DNA of 64,000 bases from Streptomyces sp. NBC_01571 (GCF_026339875.1 NZ_JAPEPZ010000001.1:2108001-2172000), one strand, 5' to 3'; shown: positions 1-7,640, counted from the stretch's first letter. Notes: a model not told the origin generated them from the sequence alone. A program made the numbers and translations.

Positions 1-199
1 ATGGCCGGCGACCGAGGCAGGAGCCCGGGCACCGTGTCGGCCGCGAAGAACAGGTTCGTCTCCTTCACCAGGTGCCGGTCGGGTCCGTGCAGGTCGCACA
101 GCGCACACACCAGCTGGTGCCAGCCCAGCCCGCTCAGCCCGGCCTCGTGCAGGCTCGGCGGGAACTGCTGCCGGAAGGGCTCGCATGGTTCGTCCCCTC
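1..199 (-). CDS. Partial unknown protein running off the left edge
   Basis: A minus-strand frame with almost pure G/C third positions runs from just after the stop of the 202-765 gene to the window edge. It contains segments such as HEAGLSGLGWHQLVCALCD and VKETNLFFAADTVPG. The upstream in-frame codons hold a TGA and no ATG, GTG or TTG before the coding-like part, so either the start lies in another frame (a frameshift) or an unusual start is used. No family recognised. It would be the last gene of the RiPP operon. Confidence 0.35.
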
Positions 200-201
200 A
201 T

Positions 202-765
202 TCATCCGTGCTTGCCGAGAGTGGGCAGTCCACCCGAGATCGTTCGGACGCTGCGTCCGCGCCGGGAGGATCGTTTGGCCAGCAGCAGTTGGCGGGCCAT
301 CGTGCTCCACTGTGCGGCGTCGTCTTGGTTCCCCGCGGCTCTCTGCTCGCGGCCGGCCGCGAGCATGGCGGCTCGGGTCTTCCCGTACAGCGGCTCCGCG
401 ATCGAGGACACGGCTCCGCTGATTCGGACCGCACCTTCCCAACCCCGCTGGCAGAGCACCAGACGGTGGTCCGCGCCGTCCTCCGCCAGGCGCACGGCGT
501 ACAGGCCAGCACGGCTGTTGCCGAGCGAGATCTTCCCGAGCTGTATCAGGAGTTCCGGAGAGCACGGCAGCAGGACTTGATCCGTTGTGGTGCCGCGTGC
601 GGGCGCTACAGCTAGCGACACGAGGTCGAGACGCTCGCCTTCCCATCGAACCCACATGCCGAGCGTGGGCCAGGCGATGGCAGGGTCGAGCGCGGGGTGT
701 TGCGCCCTCGCGTCCATGCGAGGGTCTCCCGGTCCTTGAGCTCTGTCTCGCGACTGATCGGTCAT
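202..765 (-). CDS. Unknown protein, distal gene of the RiPP operon
   Basis: This is a 187-aa protein with no domain I recognise. The N-terminal half has alternating hydrophobic stretches (GMWVRWEGERLDLVSLAVAP, SPELLIQLGKISLG) that look like a small beta-rich fold. The C-terminal third is basic and carries an Ala/Arg helix near LLLAKRSSRRGR. Its ATG overlaps the stop of the upstream 762-1487 gene by 4 bp, so the two are probably translationally coupled and belong to the same transcript as the radical SAM gene. The role is inferred only from context: modification, export or immunity for the peptide. Confidence 0.6.
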   Translation of the reverse strand: MTDQSRDRAQGPGDPRMDARAQHPALDPAIAWPTLGMWVRWEGERLDLVSLAVAPARGTTTDQVLLPCSPELLIQLGKISLGNSRAGLYAVRLAEDGADHRLVLCQRGWEGAVRISGAVSSIAEPLYGKTRAAMLAAGREQRAAGNQDDAAQWSTMARQLLLAKRSSRRGRSVRTISGGLPTLGKHG

Positions 766-1487
766 GACGCGTTCGGTCGCTGGCCGAGCCAGAAGGCGGC
801 GACGGAGGGCTGGTCGATACCGGCGGTCGAGCCGTCGTGAGCAAGGAACTCGGTCGGAGCGATGTAGCCGTCGCCCGGATCGAGGCGGATGCGCAGGCAG
901 CGCAGCGGGTGTCCTGCGGTGACGTACCGGCGGATGTCCTCGGTGTGGGGGTGGTGCCGGTCCGGGTCGGCGTGGAGCGTGCGGCAGATCTGCTGAATGT
1001 CGTGGTCGCCGATGAGCAGGTAGCGCGGGCCAGGGCCGAGATTGAGGCAGAGCCGTCGGCGACCCTGGTGGCGTCGGGCGTACGGCAGTCGGTCGAAGTT
1101 GTCGACGTGCAGTCCGATCCGGCGACCGGTGGTGGAGTCCTCTGTGGTGGTGGTCCAGTGGCCGGGGCTGGCGGCGCAGCCCAGGAGGGTGGTGGGCCAG
1201 TGGCCGTTGAGGGGGTCGAGGCGGGCGGCGGTTTCGAGGCGGCCGGCCAAGTCGTCGGAATCGAGGTCCGGCAGCGGTCGGTGTACGAGTTCGATCCGGA
1301 TGCTGTCCGGCACCGAGTCATCGGCACGATGCTGCTCGGCGTCGGCCGCGGTGATCGATTTCCAGTTCTCGTCGGGGACGATAGCGCCGTCGTCGTAATC
1401 GGACTCGCTGGTGGTCTGCCGGACCGGTGCGGTGTCGCACCGGCCGCGTAGGTCGTCGAAGGAGTGGAATGCGAGCTGTGGGCCCAT
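762..1487 (-). CDS. Unknown RiPP-associated protein with an H-x-D motif
   Basis: This is a 241-aa protein. Around residues 125-160 it has an LHVDNFDRLPY segment followed by RRLCLNLGPGPRYLLIG. Near the C-terminus is GDGYIAPTEFLAHDGST. The H-x-D plus beta-strand pattern resembles cupin or 2OG-oxygenase-like folds, but I cannot place the full triad, so I do not assign an activity. The start at 1487 is supported by a GGAGG sequence 8 bases upstream. It is the fourth gene of the operon, 30 bp after the pentapeptide-repeat gene. It may tailor the cyclophane peptide. Confidence 0.6.
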   Translation of the reverse strand: MGPQLAFHSFDDLRGRCDTAPVRQTTSESDYDDGAIVPDENWKSITAADAEQHRADDSVPDSIRIELVHRPLPDLDSDDLAGRLETAARLDPLNGHWPTTLLGCAASPGHWTTTTEDSTTGRRIGLHVDNFDRLPYARRHQGRRRLCLNLGPGPRYLLIGDHDIQQICRTLHADPDRHHPHTEDIRRYVTAGHPLRCLRIRLDPGDGYIAPTEFLAHDGSTAGIDQPSVAAFWLGQRPNAS

Positions 1488-1517
1488 GGCCGTGCCTCCC
1501 CAGGGGCAGGTGCGGGG

Positions 1518-2204
1518 CTACTTGTCGTCGAGGTCTTCACCGAAGGTGACGTCCAGCTCGGCGGCGAGGGCCTCGGCGAGCTGGAGTGTCTGGGCGTGGT
1601 CGATGACGATCTGCTTGAGCGAGGCCAGGCCGCGGAGCTGGGAGAGGTCGTTACCCCGGAGGTCCAGGCCGCGGTTCTTCCCGCCGTCGAACTCGGTCAG
1701 CCGTAGATCGCAGTCATCGATCAGGGCGGCGCCGAGGTCAGCGGCGGCGAAGGTGGTCTCGCGTAGAGAGCACTTGGCGAAGATCACCGGGCCGGTGGCC
1801 CGGACGCGGGTGAGGGTGCTGTAGTCGAACTTGCAGTTCTCGAACAGGACGTTGTCGAGCGTCACGTCTTCGAGTGCGGCGCCCATGAGCTTGGAGTCGC
1901 GGAAGACGGTTCGGGAGATCTTGCTGTCGGTCCACTGCAGGGAGGACAGGTCGCATCCGGTGAACTCCACGGAGTCGACGCGGAGCTTCTCCAGGCGGGT
2001 GCGCTGGGCCTTGAGGCCGGTGATCCGCCCGTCCATCAGGTGGGTGTCGGCCAGGTCGAGGTCCCGCAGGTCGGCGTCGGCGTAGTGGAACTCCGCCACC
2101 CGGCCACGGCCGCCCTCCAGCGAGGTGACGTTGGAGAGGTAGAGGCCCGGCTCGTTCAGGGCAGGGAGCGTGACGCTCGTACGGCGGATCGTGCGGGTGT
2201 CCAT
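1518..2204 (-). CDS. Pentapeptide-repeat protein (possible self-protection)
   Basis: This is a 228-aa protein starting MDTRTIRRTS. Its middle is built of consecutive five-residue repeats of the A(D/N)LxX type, for example YADADLRDLDLADTHLMDG, CDLSSLQWTDSKIS and FRDSKLMGAALEDVTLDNVL, ending near residue 200. Such repeats fold as a right-handed quadrilateral beta-helix. Members such as MfpA, Qnr and McbG mimic DNA and protect gyrase, and some are immunity proteins for gyrase-targeting peptides. It lies directly downstream of the precursor, after a strong hairpin. Self-resistance to the cyclophane peptide is my inference; a structural or accessory role is equally possible. Confidence 0.75.
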   Translation of the reverse strand: MDTRTIRRTSVTLPALNEPGLYLSNVTSLEGGRGRVAEFHYADADLRDLDLADTHLMDGRITGLKAQRTRLEKLRVDSVEFTGCDLSSLQWTDSKISRTVFRDSKLMGAALEDVTLDNVLFENCKFDYSTLTRVRATGPVIFAKCSLRETTFAAADLGAALIDDCDLRLTEFDGGKNRGLDLRGNDLSQLRGLASLKQIVIDHAQTLQLAEALAAELDVTFGEDLDDK

Positions 2205-2239
2205 CAACAGCCTTTCAGCGCGGTGGCTCGGTCGCCGGT

Positions 2240-2270
2240 GCTGCTGGCACGCCCCAGGCGTGCCAGCAGC
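2240..2270 (-). terminator. 14-bp perfect hairpin after the precursor gene
   Basis: Positions 2240-2253 (GCTGCTGGCACGCC) pair perfectly with 2257-2270, leaving a 3-base loop. The hairpin starts 9 bases after the precursor stop and ends 36 bases before the pentapeptide-repeat start. There is no clear T tract, so it may act as an attenuator or mRNA-stabilising stem-loop that keeps precursor transcript more abundant than downstream genes, as in many RiPP operons. Confidence 0.7.
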
Positions 2271-2278
2271 GGCGCGGC

Positions 2279-2470
2279 CTACTTCTTCTTGTTCCAGTTG
2301 TCCCAGGTCGGGCGGTTGTCGAAGGGGGCCGGGTTCTTCGCCCAGTTGTCCCACGTGGGCCGGTTGTCCCACGCTGCTTCAACGATCACCGGGGGCGGGA
2401 CGTCGTGCGTGGCTATCAACTCCATCACGACGGGGGTGTCGGATGTGGTGAGTCGGTCCAGGATCTTCAT
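2279..2470 (-). CDS. amcA-like: Multiple-cyclophane RiPP precursor peptide (AmcA-like)
   Basis: This is a 63-aa peptide. Residues 1-32 form a leader (MKILDRLTTSDTPVVMELIA...). Residues 33-63 hold two copies of (W/F)DNRPTWDNW, giving four aromatic-Asp-Asn triads at W34-N36, W40-N42, F50-N52 and W56-N58, plus W43-A-K45 and W59-N-K61. Three-residue cyclophane-forming radical SAM enzymes join an aromatic ring to the beta-carbon of the residue two positions later, and such triads are their usual substrates. The start overlaps the maturase stop by 4 bp. The match to the actinobacterial multiple-cyclophane (Amc) family is from memory of its repeated WDN motifs and was not searched. The Lys-rich tail may be follower or core. 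Confidence 0.85.
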   Translation of the reverse strand: MKILDRLTTSDTPVVMELIATHDVPPPVIVEAAWDNRPTWDNWAKNPAPFDNRPTWDNWNKKK

Positions 2471-3618
2471 GCAACAGCCTCCTTGGTTGCGAGCGTGGAC
2501 AGGGCCGTGACCAGGGCCTGCCGGGAGACCTGGCAGTAGTTGGTCTCGGTGGTCGTGAGGTCACCGTTCTCGAAGTAGCGGTTGGCGGCCTGGGCGCCGC
2601 GGCAGAAGTCGAAGAACTCGCATTCGGCCTGGCAGCGGTCCAGGCCGGTGAGAAAGTCGCGTACGTAGCGCAGCCGGTGGGCATCACGGAGGATCTCGGG
2701 CAGGGGGCGGTCGAGGATGTTGCCGGCCACGAAGTCGCCGTACTCGGGCGCCGCCGTGTCCGCGAGTTCCGGGGAGAGCAGGACCATGTCGCCCTTCCAG
2801 GAAATGGTGGGGATCGGGTCGAGGCGGCGCCCGTCCCACTCAGCTCTCCGGCCGGAACGGATCAGCTGGAGGTACTCGGCGAGGCGTTCGACTTCCCGGA
2901 GCGCCGGGGCGCCAGGATGCCGGCGGGTCCAGGTGAGGATGCGGCGCCAGAACTCCTCGGCCTGGCCAGCGGTGGGCGGCTGGCGGTCGGCGTTGACCCC
3001 TTCGATCTCCTCGATGTTGAATCCCACCGAATGGCCGCCCAGAGAGGTCAGGAACTCCAGCAGCTCCTCCGGCATCGCGATGCCCAGGGTGCCGACCACC
3101 GAGATGACGGAGAACGGGATGCTGTGCTCGCGCAGCTGCGCGATTCCGCGCAGGATCCGGTCGAAGGCGGGCTTGCCTCGCAGGTCGACGCGCTCGGCGT
3201 TCAAGGCGGCCGGGCCGTCGATGCTCACCCCGACGCGGACGTCGTACGCGGCCAGCAGGTCGCACCACGTCTCGGTGATCAGTGTTGCGTTGGTCTGCAC
3301 ATAGTGGTGGACTCGGCCCGCCTGCCGCAGGGCCTCGAACGGCGCGAGCAGGGCTGCGAACTTCTGCTGGCCCACGGCGAGCGGCTCCCCGCCGTGCCAG
3401 ACGATGCCAATCGGATGGCCGCTGTCGTCGAACTGGGCCACCGCCTGCGCCAGGGCCTCGGCCACCTCCAGGGGCATCTGGTGCTTGAGCTTGCGAAACG
3501 GCAGGTAGCAGTACCGGCAGTCCAGATTGCACCAGGTCGTGGGCTGCACCACCACGGTCTGCGGGGCCGCAAACCGCTGCTGGTACCGGGCACGCCACGG
3601 GGACGGGCGAGAGCGCAT
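2467..3618 (-). CDS. amcB-like: Radical SAM/SPASM cyclophane-forming peptide maturase (AmcB-like)
   Basis: This is a 383-aa protein, counted from the ATG at 3618 because a GAGGAGAGG ribosome site sits just upstream; longer in-frame starts lack one. The radical SAM cluster motif is C30-x3-C34-x2-C37 (WCNLDCRYC), followed by HGGEPL (SAM-binding GGE motif). Near the C-terminus is a Cys-rich SPASM region (CQAECEFFDFC...) for auxiliary Fe-S clusters. The family uses the 5'-deoxyadenosyl radical to abstract a beta-hydrogen and crosslink aromatic side chains in a precursor. The overlapping precursor gene makes that its obvious substrate. The gene is first in the operon and is preceded by a palindromic operator-like site. 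Confidence 0.85.
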   Translation of the reverse strand: MRSRPSPWRARYQQRFAAPQTVVVQPTTWCNLDCRYCYLPFRKLKHQMPLEVAEALAQAVAQFDDSGHPIGIVWHGGEPLAVGQQKFAALLAPFEALRQAGRVHHYVQTNATLITETWCDLLAAYDVRVGVSIDGPAALNAERVDLRGKPAFDRILRGIAQLREHSIPFSVISVVGTLGIAMPEELLEFLTSLGGHSVGFNIEEIEGVNADRQPPTAGQAEEFWRRILTWTRRHPGAPALREVERLAEYLQLIRSGRRAEWDGRRLDPIPTISWKGDMVLLSPELADTAAPEYGDFVAGNILDRPLPEILRDAHRLRYVRDFLTGLDRCQAECEFFDFCRGAQAANRYFENGDLTTTETNYCQVSRQALVTALSTLATKEAVA

Positions 3619-3736
3619 CGGGGTCCTCTCCTCGACGGACAGGGGCATCGCCGACCGCGAGCGGGAGCCGCGGGCCGGGGATACGACCACAATCCGTCCC
3701 GCAGTGACGTGTACGCGATGACATCGCGCTGTCATT

Positions 3737-3756
3737 GCCGATGACATGTCATCGGC
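3737..3756. promoter_or_regulatory. 20-bp perfect palindrome, candidate operator
   Basis: GCCGATGACATGTCATCGGC is a perfect inverted repeat in the divergent region between the radical SAM gene (start 3618) and the NUDIX gene. Partial copies (GATGACA, TGTCAT, TGACA) lie on both sides between about 3715 and 3770. This suggests a dimeric repressor controlling the RiPP operon and perhaps the NUDIX gene. No dedicated regulator gene is adjacent; the helix-turn-helix protein encoded at 4363-5817 is the nearest candidate. Confidence 0.6.
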
Positions 3757-3832
3757 GCGGCGCTGACACCGCGCTGAAGTCGCTTCACCTGCACGGGAGT
3801 TCGAGTGGTTGCCTGTGGGCTATCGTGGCGGG

Positions 3833-4354
3833 GTGCCTCGCTCGATTCTGATCCACGACGGCCAGACCGCCCGCGACATCGGTCTGGTGTACTGCTGCTC
3901 GGGCTACCTCGTCGAGCGTGGCAAAGTGCTGCTCGTGCACCACAACCGCTTCGACAAATGGGTTCCGCCGGGCGGTCATATCGAGCCCGGGGAGTCCTTC
4001 GCGGGCACGGCGGTGCGCGAGTTCAAGGAGGAGACGGGGCTGCTGGTGGAGGCAATCTCCAGCCAGCCGGCCATCCACCCGGCCGACCACAACGCCACAC
4101 CTGAACCCGTGCCCTTCTACGTGGACATCGAGCGCGAAGGCTTCCCGACGCCGGCGCTGGTCCAGTTCTTCTACGTCCAGCGGCAGCCCGGCACCCGCCA
4201 GCAGGCCGTGGAGGCGCAGCTCGAAGAGGTGCACGGGGCCGCCTGGTTCGGCCTGGAGGACCTCGACACCCTCAAGACCTTCGACCAGGTCCGTTCCCTG
4301 GCGCGGTTCGCCCTGCTGAACTACCCGGCGGCCGGGGAGCGCGCCACGTCGTAG
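3833..4354 (+). CDS. NUDIX hydrolase
   Basis: This is a protein of about 173 aa that hydrolyses a nucleoside diphosphate linked to another moiety; the substrate is unknown. The NUDIX box is GGHIEPGESFAGTAVREFKE followed by ETG (consensus GX5EX7REUXEEXGU) at about residues 45-67. I chose the GTG at 3833; an in-frame TTG at 3809 would add eight residues. It is transcribed away from the RiPP operon across the palindrome. Its stop lies 9 bases from the stop of the convergent 4363-5817 gene. Confidence 0.85.
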   Translation: MPRSILIHDGQTARDIGLVYCCSGYLVERGKVLLVHHNRFDKWVPPGGHIEPGESFAGTAVREFKEETGLLVEAISSQPAIHPADHNATPEPVPFYVDIEREGFPTPALVQFFYVQRQPGTRQQAVEAQLEEVHGAAWFGLEDLDTLKTFDQVRSLARFALLNYPAAGERATS

Positions 4355-4366
4355 GCGGCGGCCTAC
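4351..4366. terminator. Small bidirectional hairpin between convergent genes
   Basis: GTAGGC (4351-4356) pairs with GCCTAC (4361-4366) around a 4-base loop. It overlaps the stop codons of both convergent genes. The stem is short and lacks a T run, so its role as terminator is tentative. Confidence 0.35.
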
Positions 4367-5817
4367 CGCCCTGCGAGGCGGTACCCGCTGGACCCGTCCA
4401 CCGTGCTGGCCAGCAGCAGCCGGGCCGGGGCGCCGCCGAAGGCCGCAGAGACGGCCTGGTTGAGGCGCTGAACGTACTTGGGCACCGAGGACGGGGCGAC
4501 GTAGAGCTTCGCCGCGATCCGCTCGGTCGACATTCCGGCCTCAGGAGCGTCGTACACGACCTTCACCACGTCGAACAGGCGCTCCGACAGCTCACACGCC
4601 ACCCTTCCTTCGCTGTCGCACGCCCCGAGGAGGACGGTCCGGCCAGGACCGAGGGCGACATGGACGATGACCATCTCGGCCGACGCCTCGCTCGCGTCCT
4701 CGGAGGCGGGGTCGGCAAGGTTCAACCGGGCCAGACGCTGCATCGCTTCCTCGTAGGCCGACACCGTGTAGTACGCGGCCCGGATGGTGGCGCGCTTACC
4801 CGAGGCACCCGGCTCGTTCCACAGTCCGGCCTCCGGGTCCCACAGGCCGTTCATCAGCTTCCACGCCTTGGCGAGGCGGGGATCACGCGGGCTCGCACCG
4901 GCCCGGATGGCAGCCTGGGTGCACAGCGCGTACGCCATGTGCTCCCAGGCCGTGCCCTGCACATCCTTGTCGTCCTCGACGAACTCCTCCCACCGGTGGT
5001 GGTTGTGCAGCAGCCACTGTCCGGCCTCGACGACCACTTCGGACAGCCGCTTCCGCTGCACCGGGCCGTGCACCCCACCCGCCTCCCGCGGGCCGTCCCG
5101 AAAGGCAGGCTCGCCGCCGGGCCCGGTGCCCGAGCAGACGGCCGACAGCGCGAGCAGGCACAGCGCGGTCTTGCTCGGGCTCGGCTCGGTGTCGATATAG
5201 GTACGCCACCCCCATGCCCCGCTGGGGCGCCGGTGGTAGAGCAGACCATGCACTCCGTGGCCGATCAGCGGCTCGACGCGCTCCAACAGGCTGCTGGTCT
5301 CCACCCCGCCAGGTAAGAGGAGCCCGGGGCCGAAATCATGGAGGGTATCTCGGAGCTCGGCGAGCCGGTGCACCACCAAGGCGGTCTGGTGCAGCGAGGT
5401 GTCGTCGAGTCCGAGGACTTCGGGCCAGCCGTGGTCGACCTGGTGGTCCTCCAGCCAGCCGACGCACCAGGCCGCGGTCTCCGCGACGCCGTTGTGGTGG
5501 AAGAAGCGGGGGTGGGACAGCAGTCCGGCCAGGCCGAAGGCGATGAACCGGGTGTGCTCACCACGGCCGCCTTTGGGCCGGGGCCGCGAGTGCTCCGGGA
5601 TGGCGCCGGTGAGGAAGTCGAGCCCCTGTCGAACAGGCTGTCCGGCGATACCGGCGGCCCGCAGAATCGGCAGGACCTCGCTGGTGTTGACGATGGACGA
5701 GACCGAGGTCAGGGTGAGGCCCCACCCGCCGTCGTACCCCTGGTTGTGCAGCAGCGTCCGGGCAGCCTCGCCCGCTCTGGTCTCGAACGCCGCGAGCCCG
5801 ACGTGCGCACTCTTCAT
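4363..5817 (-). CDS. Alpha/alpha-toroid (prenyltransferase/terpene-cyclase repeat) protein with C-terminal HTH
   Basis: This is a 484-aa protein. Residues 1-365 carry repeats typical of squalene-hopene-cyclase/prenyltransferase toroids: LLHNQGYDGGWGLT, VGWLEDHQVDHGWPEV, GAWGWRTYIDTEPSPSKTAL and a late GLWNEPG repeat. The catalytic DxDD of class II cyclases is not evident, so this may be a binding scaffold rather than a cyclase. The last 100 residues hold a winged or LuxR-like helix-turn-helix (MSTERIAAKLYVAPSSVPKY) followed by a basic tail. The start is supported by GGAGGCG upstream of the ATG. A ligand-sensing transcription factor built on a toroid is an inference, and possible control of the neighbouring RiPP operon is speculative. 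Confidence 0.75.
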   Translation of the reverse strand: MKSAHVGLAAFETRAGEAARTLLHNQGYDGGWGLTLTSVSSIVNTSEVLPILRAAGIAGQPVRQGLDFLTGAIPEHSRPRPKGGRGEHTRFIAFGLAGLLSHPRFFHHNGVAETAAWCVGWLEDHQVDHGWPEVLGLDDTSLHQTALVVHRLAELRDTLHDFGPGLLLPGGVETSSLLERVEPLIGHGVHGLLYHRRPSGAWGWRTYIDTEPSPSKTALCLLALSAVCSGTGPGGEPAFRDGPREAGGVHGPVQRKRLSEVVVEAGQWLLHNHHRWEEFVEDDKDVQGTAWEHMAYALCTQAAIRAGASPRDPRLAKAWKLMNGLWDPEAGLWNEPGASGKRATIRAAYYTVSAYEEAMQRLARLNLADPASEDASEASAEMVIVHVALGPGRTVLLGACDSEGRVACELSERLFDVVKVVYDAPEAGMSTERIAAKLYVAPSSVPKYVQRLNQAVSAAFGGAPARLLLASTVDGSSGYRLAGR

Positions 5818-5934
5818 GATTCGCCTCCGCCCTGACCGACCCGGACTGCCGGTCGGACCGTACCCAACTCGGCTACTACCAACGCGCGTTCGGGGCCGAG
5901 ACGCTACGGTGCATGGTCATGAAGCCGTTCGTGA

Positions 5935-6420
5935 CGGGAGGTCGGCGTTGCTGGCCACGTCGTCTACGAGTCCCGGCTTGAGCTGACACGGCTGCTCTAC
6001 GCCGACTTCGACCAGGAGGTGACGTCCGTCTTCGCTCAGCCGTTCCCGTTGTCCACCACCGTTGATGGTCGCCGACGCCGACACATACCCGACTTCCTGG
6101 TGCTGCGCGAGAAGGACGTTCCGCTGGTCGTGGACGTCAAGCCGCGGCATCTGCTCACCCGGCCGAAGGTGAACTTCGCCCTCGGCTGGGCCCGCGAGGT
6201 CGTCCTGTCGCGCGGCTGGGATTTCCAGGTGTGGACCGAGCCCCCGAAGCGGAGCTGGAGAGCCTGCGGTTCCTCGCGGGCTATCGCCGCGAGTGGCTGT
6301 TCGAGGAGGACCTGCTCGCGGAGATCCGGGCGGCGGATCTGCACGGGGCGACGCTGGGGGATGCGTTCCGTGCCTTCCTCCAGCACTCGCCAGTCCGGGT
6401 GACGGGGGAAGGCGCTTCAG
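5935..6420 (+). pseudogene. TnsA-like transposition endonuclease, broken
   Basis: An open frame from about 5938 reads GHVVYESRLELTRLLYADF and then IPDFLVLREKDVPLVVDVKP. This is the catalytic D...D-x-K core of TnsA-like endonucleases that cut donor DNA in heteromeric Tn7-type transposition. There is no start codon in frame (a TGA sits at 5932-5934), so the N-terminus is missing. At about 6236-6242 the frame shifts by one base: the sequence continues as APEAELESLRFLAGYRREWL in the next frame, which is how the family continues. No TnsB or TnsC gene is adjacent. This is a relic of an actinobacterial Tn7-like element. Confidence 0.7.
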
Positions 6421-6480
6421 GACGAGGATCGGCCGCCCAGGGGGCCACGGTGCGGTCGTACGGCTCGATGCCCGTGCCCG

Positions 6481-7044
6481 TCACGGCCGCCCCCACAGAT
6501 TCTCGGCATCCCAGTCCCGGCTCGCCTGACCGGCGAGGCGGGCCATGGCCTCCGGGGCGGGCTGCCAGTCCCGGGAGACGCGCGGAGCCTCGGCCGCGAG
6601 CCGGGTCAGCGCCCGCTCCCAGGACAGGACATCGGGGTCGTTGAGGAGCTGCTCGGCACGGCGGCTCACGATGCGACGGCGAAGGTGCTGGGCGAGGTCG
6701 GGCCGCACGTCCGGGTAGTCTCCGCTCTCCTCGCCGGGCCACGGCATCCAGGTTCGCCGGTAGACCCAGCCCTCGCAGAACATGCAGTGGGCGAGCCGGA
6801 TGGCGTGCAGCGGCGCCCGCACGGCGACAGGCATCGGCAGCGGCTGATACACGGCCAGGGTGCCGCGGTGGCGGCAGTCGGGGTTGCGCCAGGTGCTCGG
6901 GCCCGCATCCATGCGCCAGAAGAGCTCCTCCAGGGGCACGGCCGGCCGCTCGGTCACCGCCAGCGGGTCCTCACACCAGGGCAGGACGTCGCGAAGCCAC
7001 CACATGATCCGGCTGTTCCACAGCCGCCGCCCCAGTCGCTGCAC
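6481..7044 (-). CDS. Unknown Cys/His protein
   Basis: This is a 187-aa protein starting at a GTG with GGAGG about 9 bases upstream. The middle contains PDCRHRGTLAVY and HCMFCEGWVYRR, a C-x-H plus C-x2-C arrangement that could bind zinc. The N-terminus has a Trp-rich helix (NSRIMWWLRDVLPW). The C-terminal half is helical and ends DWDAENLWGRP. I do not recognise the family. It is transcribed the same way as the 7093-7614 gene, 48 bp upstream. Confidence 0.5.
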   Translation of the reverse strand: MQRLGRRLWNSRIMWWLRDVLPWCEDPLAVTERPAVPLEELFWRMDAGPSTWRNPDCRHRGTLAVYQPLPMPVAVRAPLHAIRLAHCMFCEGWVYRRTWMPWPGEESGDYPDVRPDLAQHLRRRIVSRRAEQLLNDPDVLSWERALTRLAAEAPRVSRDWQPAPEAMARLAGQASRDWDAENLWGRP

Positions 7045-7092
7045 CGCCGCCCCTCCGCCCGTGACCTGCGCCCACGGTACCGGGCAGCCTCG

Positions 7093-7614
7093 CTAGACGC
7101 GGATGCCGTTGCGGATCAGCAGGGCCTTGAGCTCCGGATCAGCCTGCTCATCGACGCCGCACAGCTCGCCATCGCGGAACGCCCACACGCCCCTCAGCCC
7201 GAAGTCGACCGCGACACACAGCGTCTCGCCCCGGTAGTCGAGCGCGTAGTACGTGCAGTGATCCAGCTCAGGAATCGCACGCTGCACCCGCGTGATGACG
7301 TCCACCTCGGAGGGCTCGGCAGCGCGCTGCGCAGGTACGGCGCTCGGGTCAACGAACTCGGGCCGGCAACCTCCGCATTCGAGGCGGAGTTCGCCGTCCG
7401 GGCCGGGGACCTCGAAGGGGAGCGTCTCGGGCTTGTCCTCGTTGCGGTCGCGGCGGAAGTCGACCTTGCCGCAGGCGGCGCAGGCGAGCCCGGCCTGCCT
7501 CGCGCGTCCCCTGCTCCAGTGCTCGGCCTCGTCGGGGAACTCCTTGACGCGGACCTCCATCGCCTCGAACGGCCAAGCACCGACGGGGGTCGGCCGGTAG
7601 TAACCGACTCGCAT
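7093..7614 (-). CDS. Unknown protein with a zinc-ribbon-like segment
   Basis: This is a 173-aa protein starting MRVGYYRPTPVGAWP. I chose the ATG at 7614 because GAGAGGAGC lies just upstream; a longer in-frame start has no such site. Two Cys pairs, CAAC at about residue 47 and C-x2-C at about residue 80 (LECGGCRPEF), suggest a four-Cys zinc ribbon. The C-terminal half (YYALDYRGETLCVAVDFGLR, then VWAFRDGELCGVDE) reads as a beta-sandwich-like domain. No function can be assigned. Confidence 0.6.
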   Translation of the reverse strand: MRVGYYRPTPVGAWPFEAMEVRVKEFPDEAEHWSRGRARQAGLACAACGKVDFRRDRNEDKPETLPFEVPGPDGELRLECGGCRPEFVDPSAVPAQRAAEPSEVDVITRVQRAIPELDHCTYYALDYRGETLCVAVDFGLRGVWAFRDGELCGVDEQADPELKALLIRNGIRV

Positions 7615-7640
7615 GATCGTGCTCCTCTCGGTGGTGTCGG

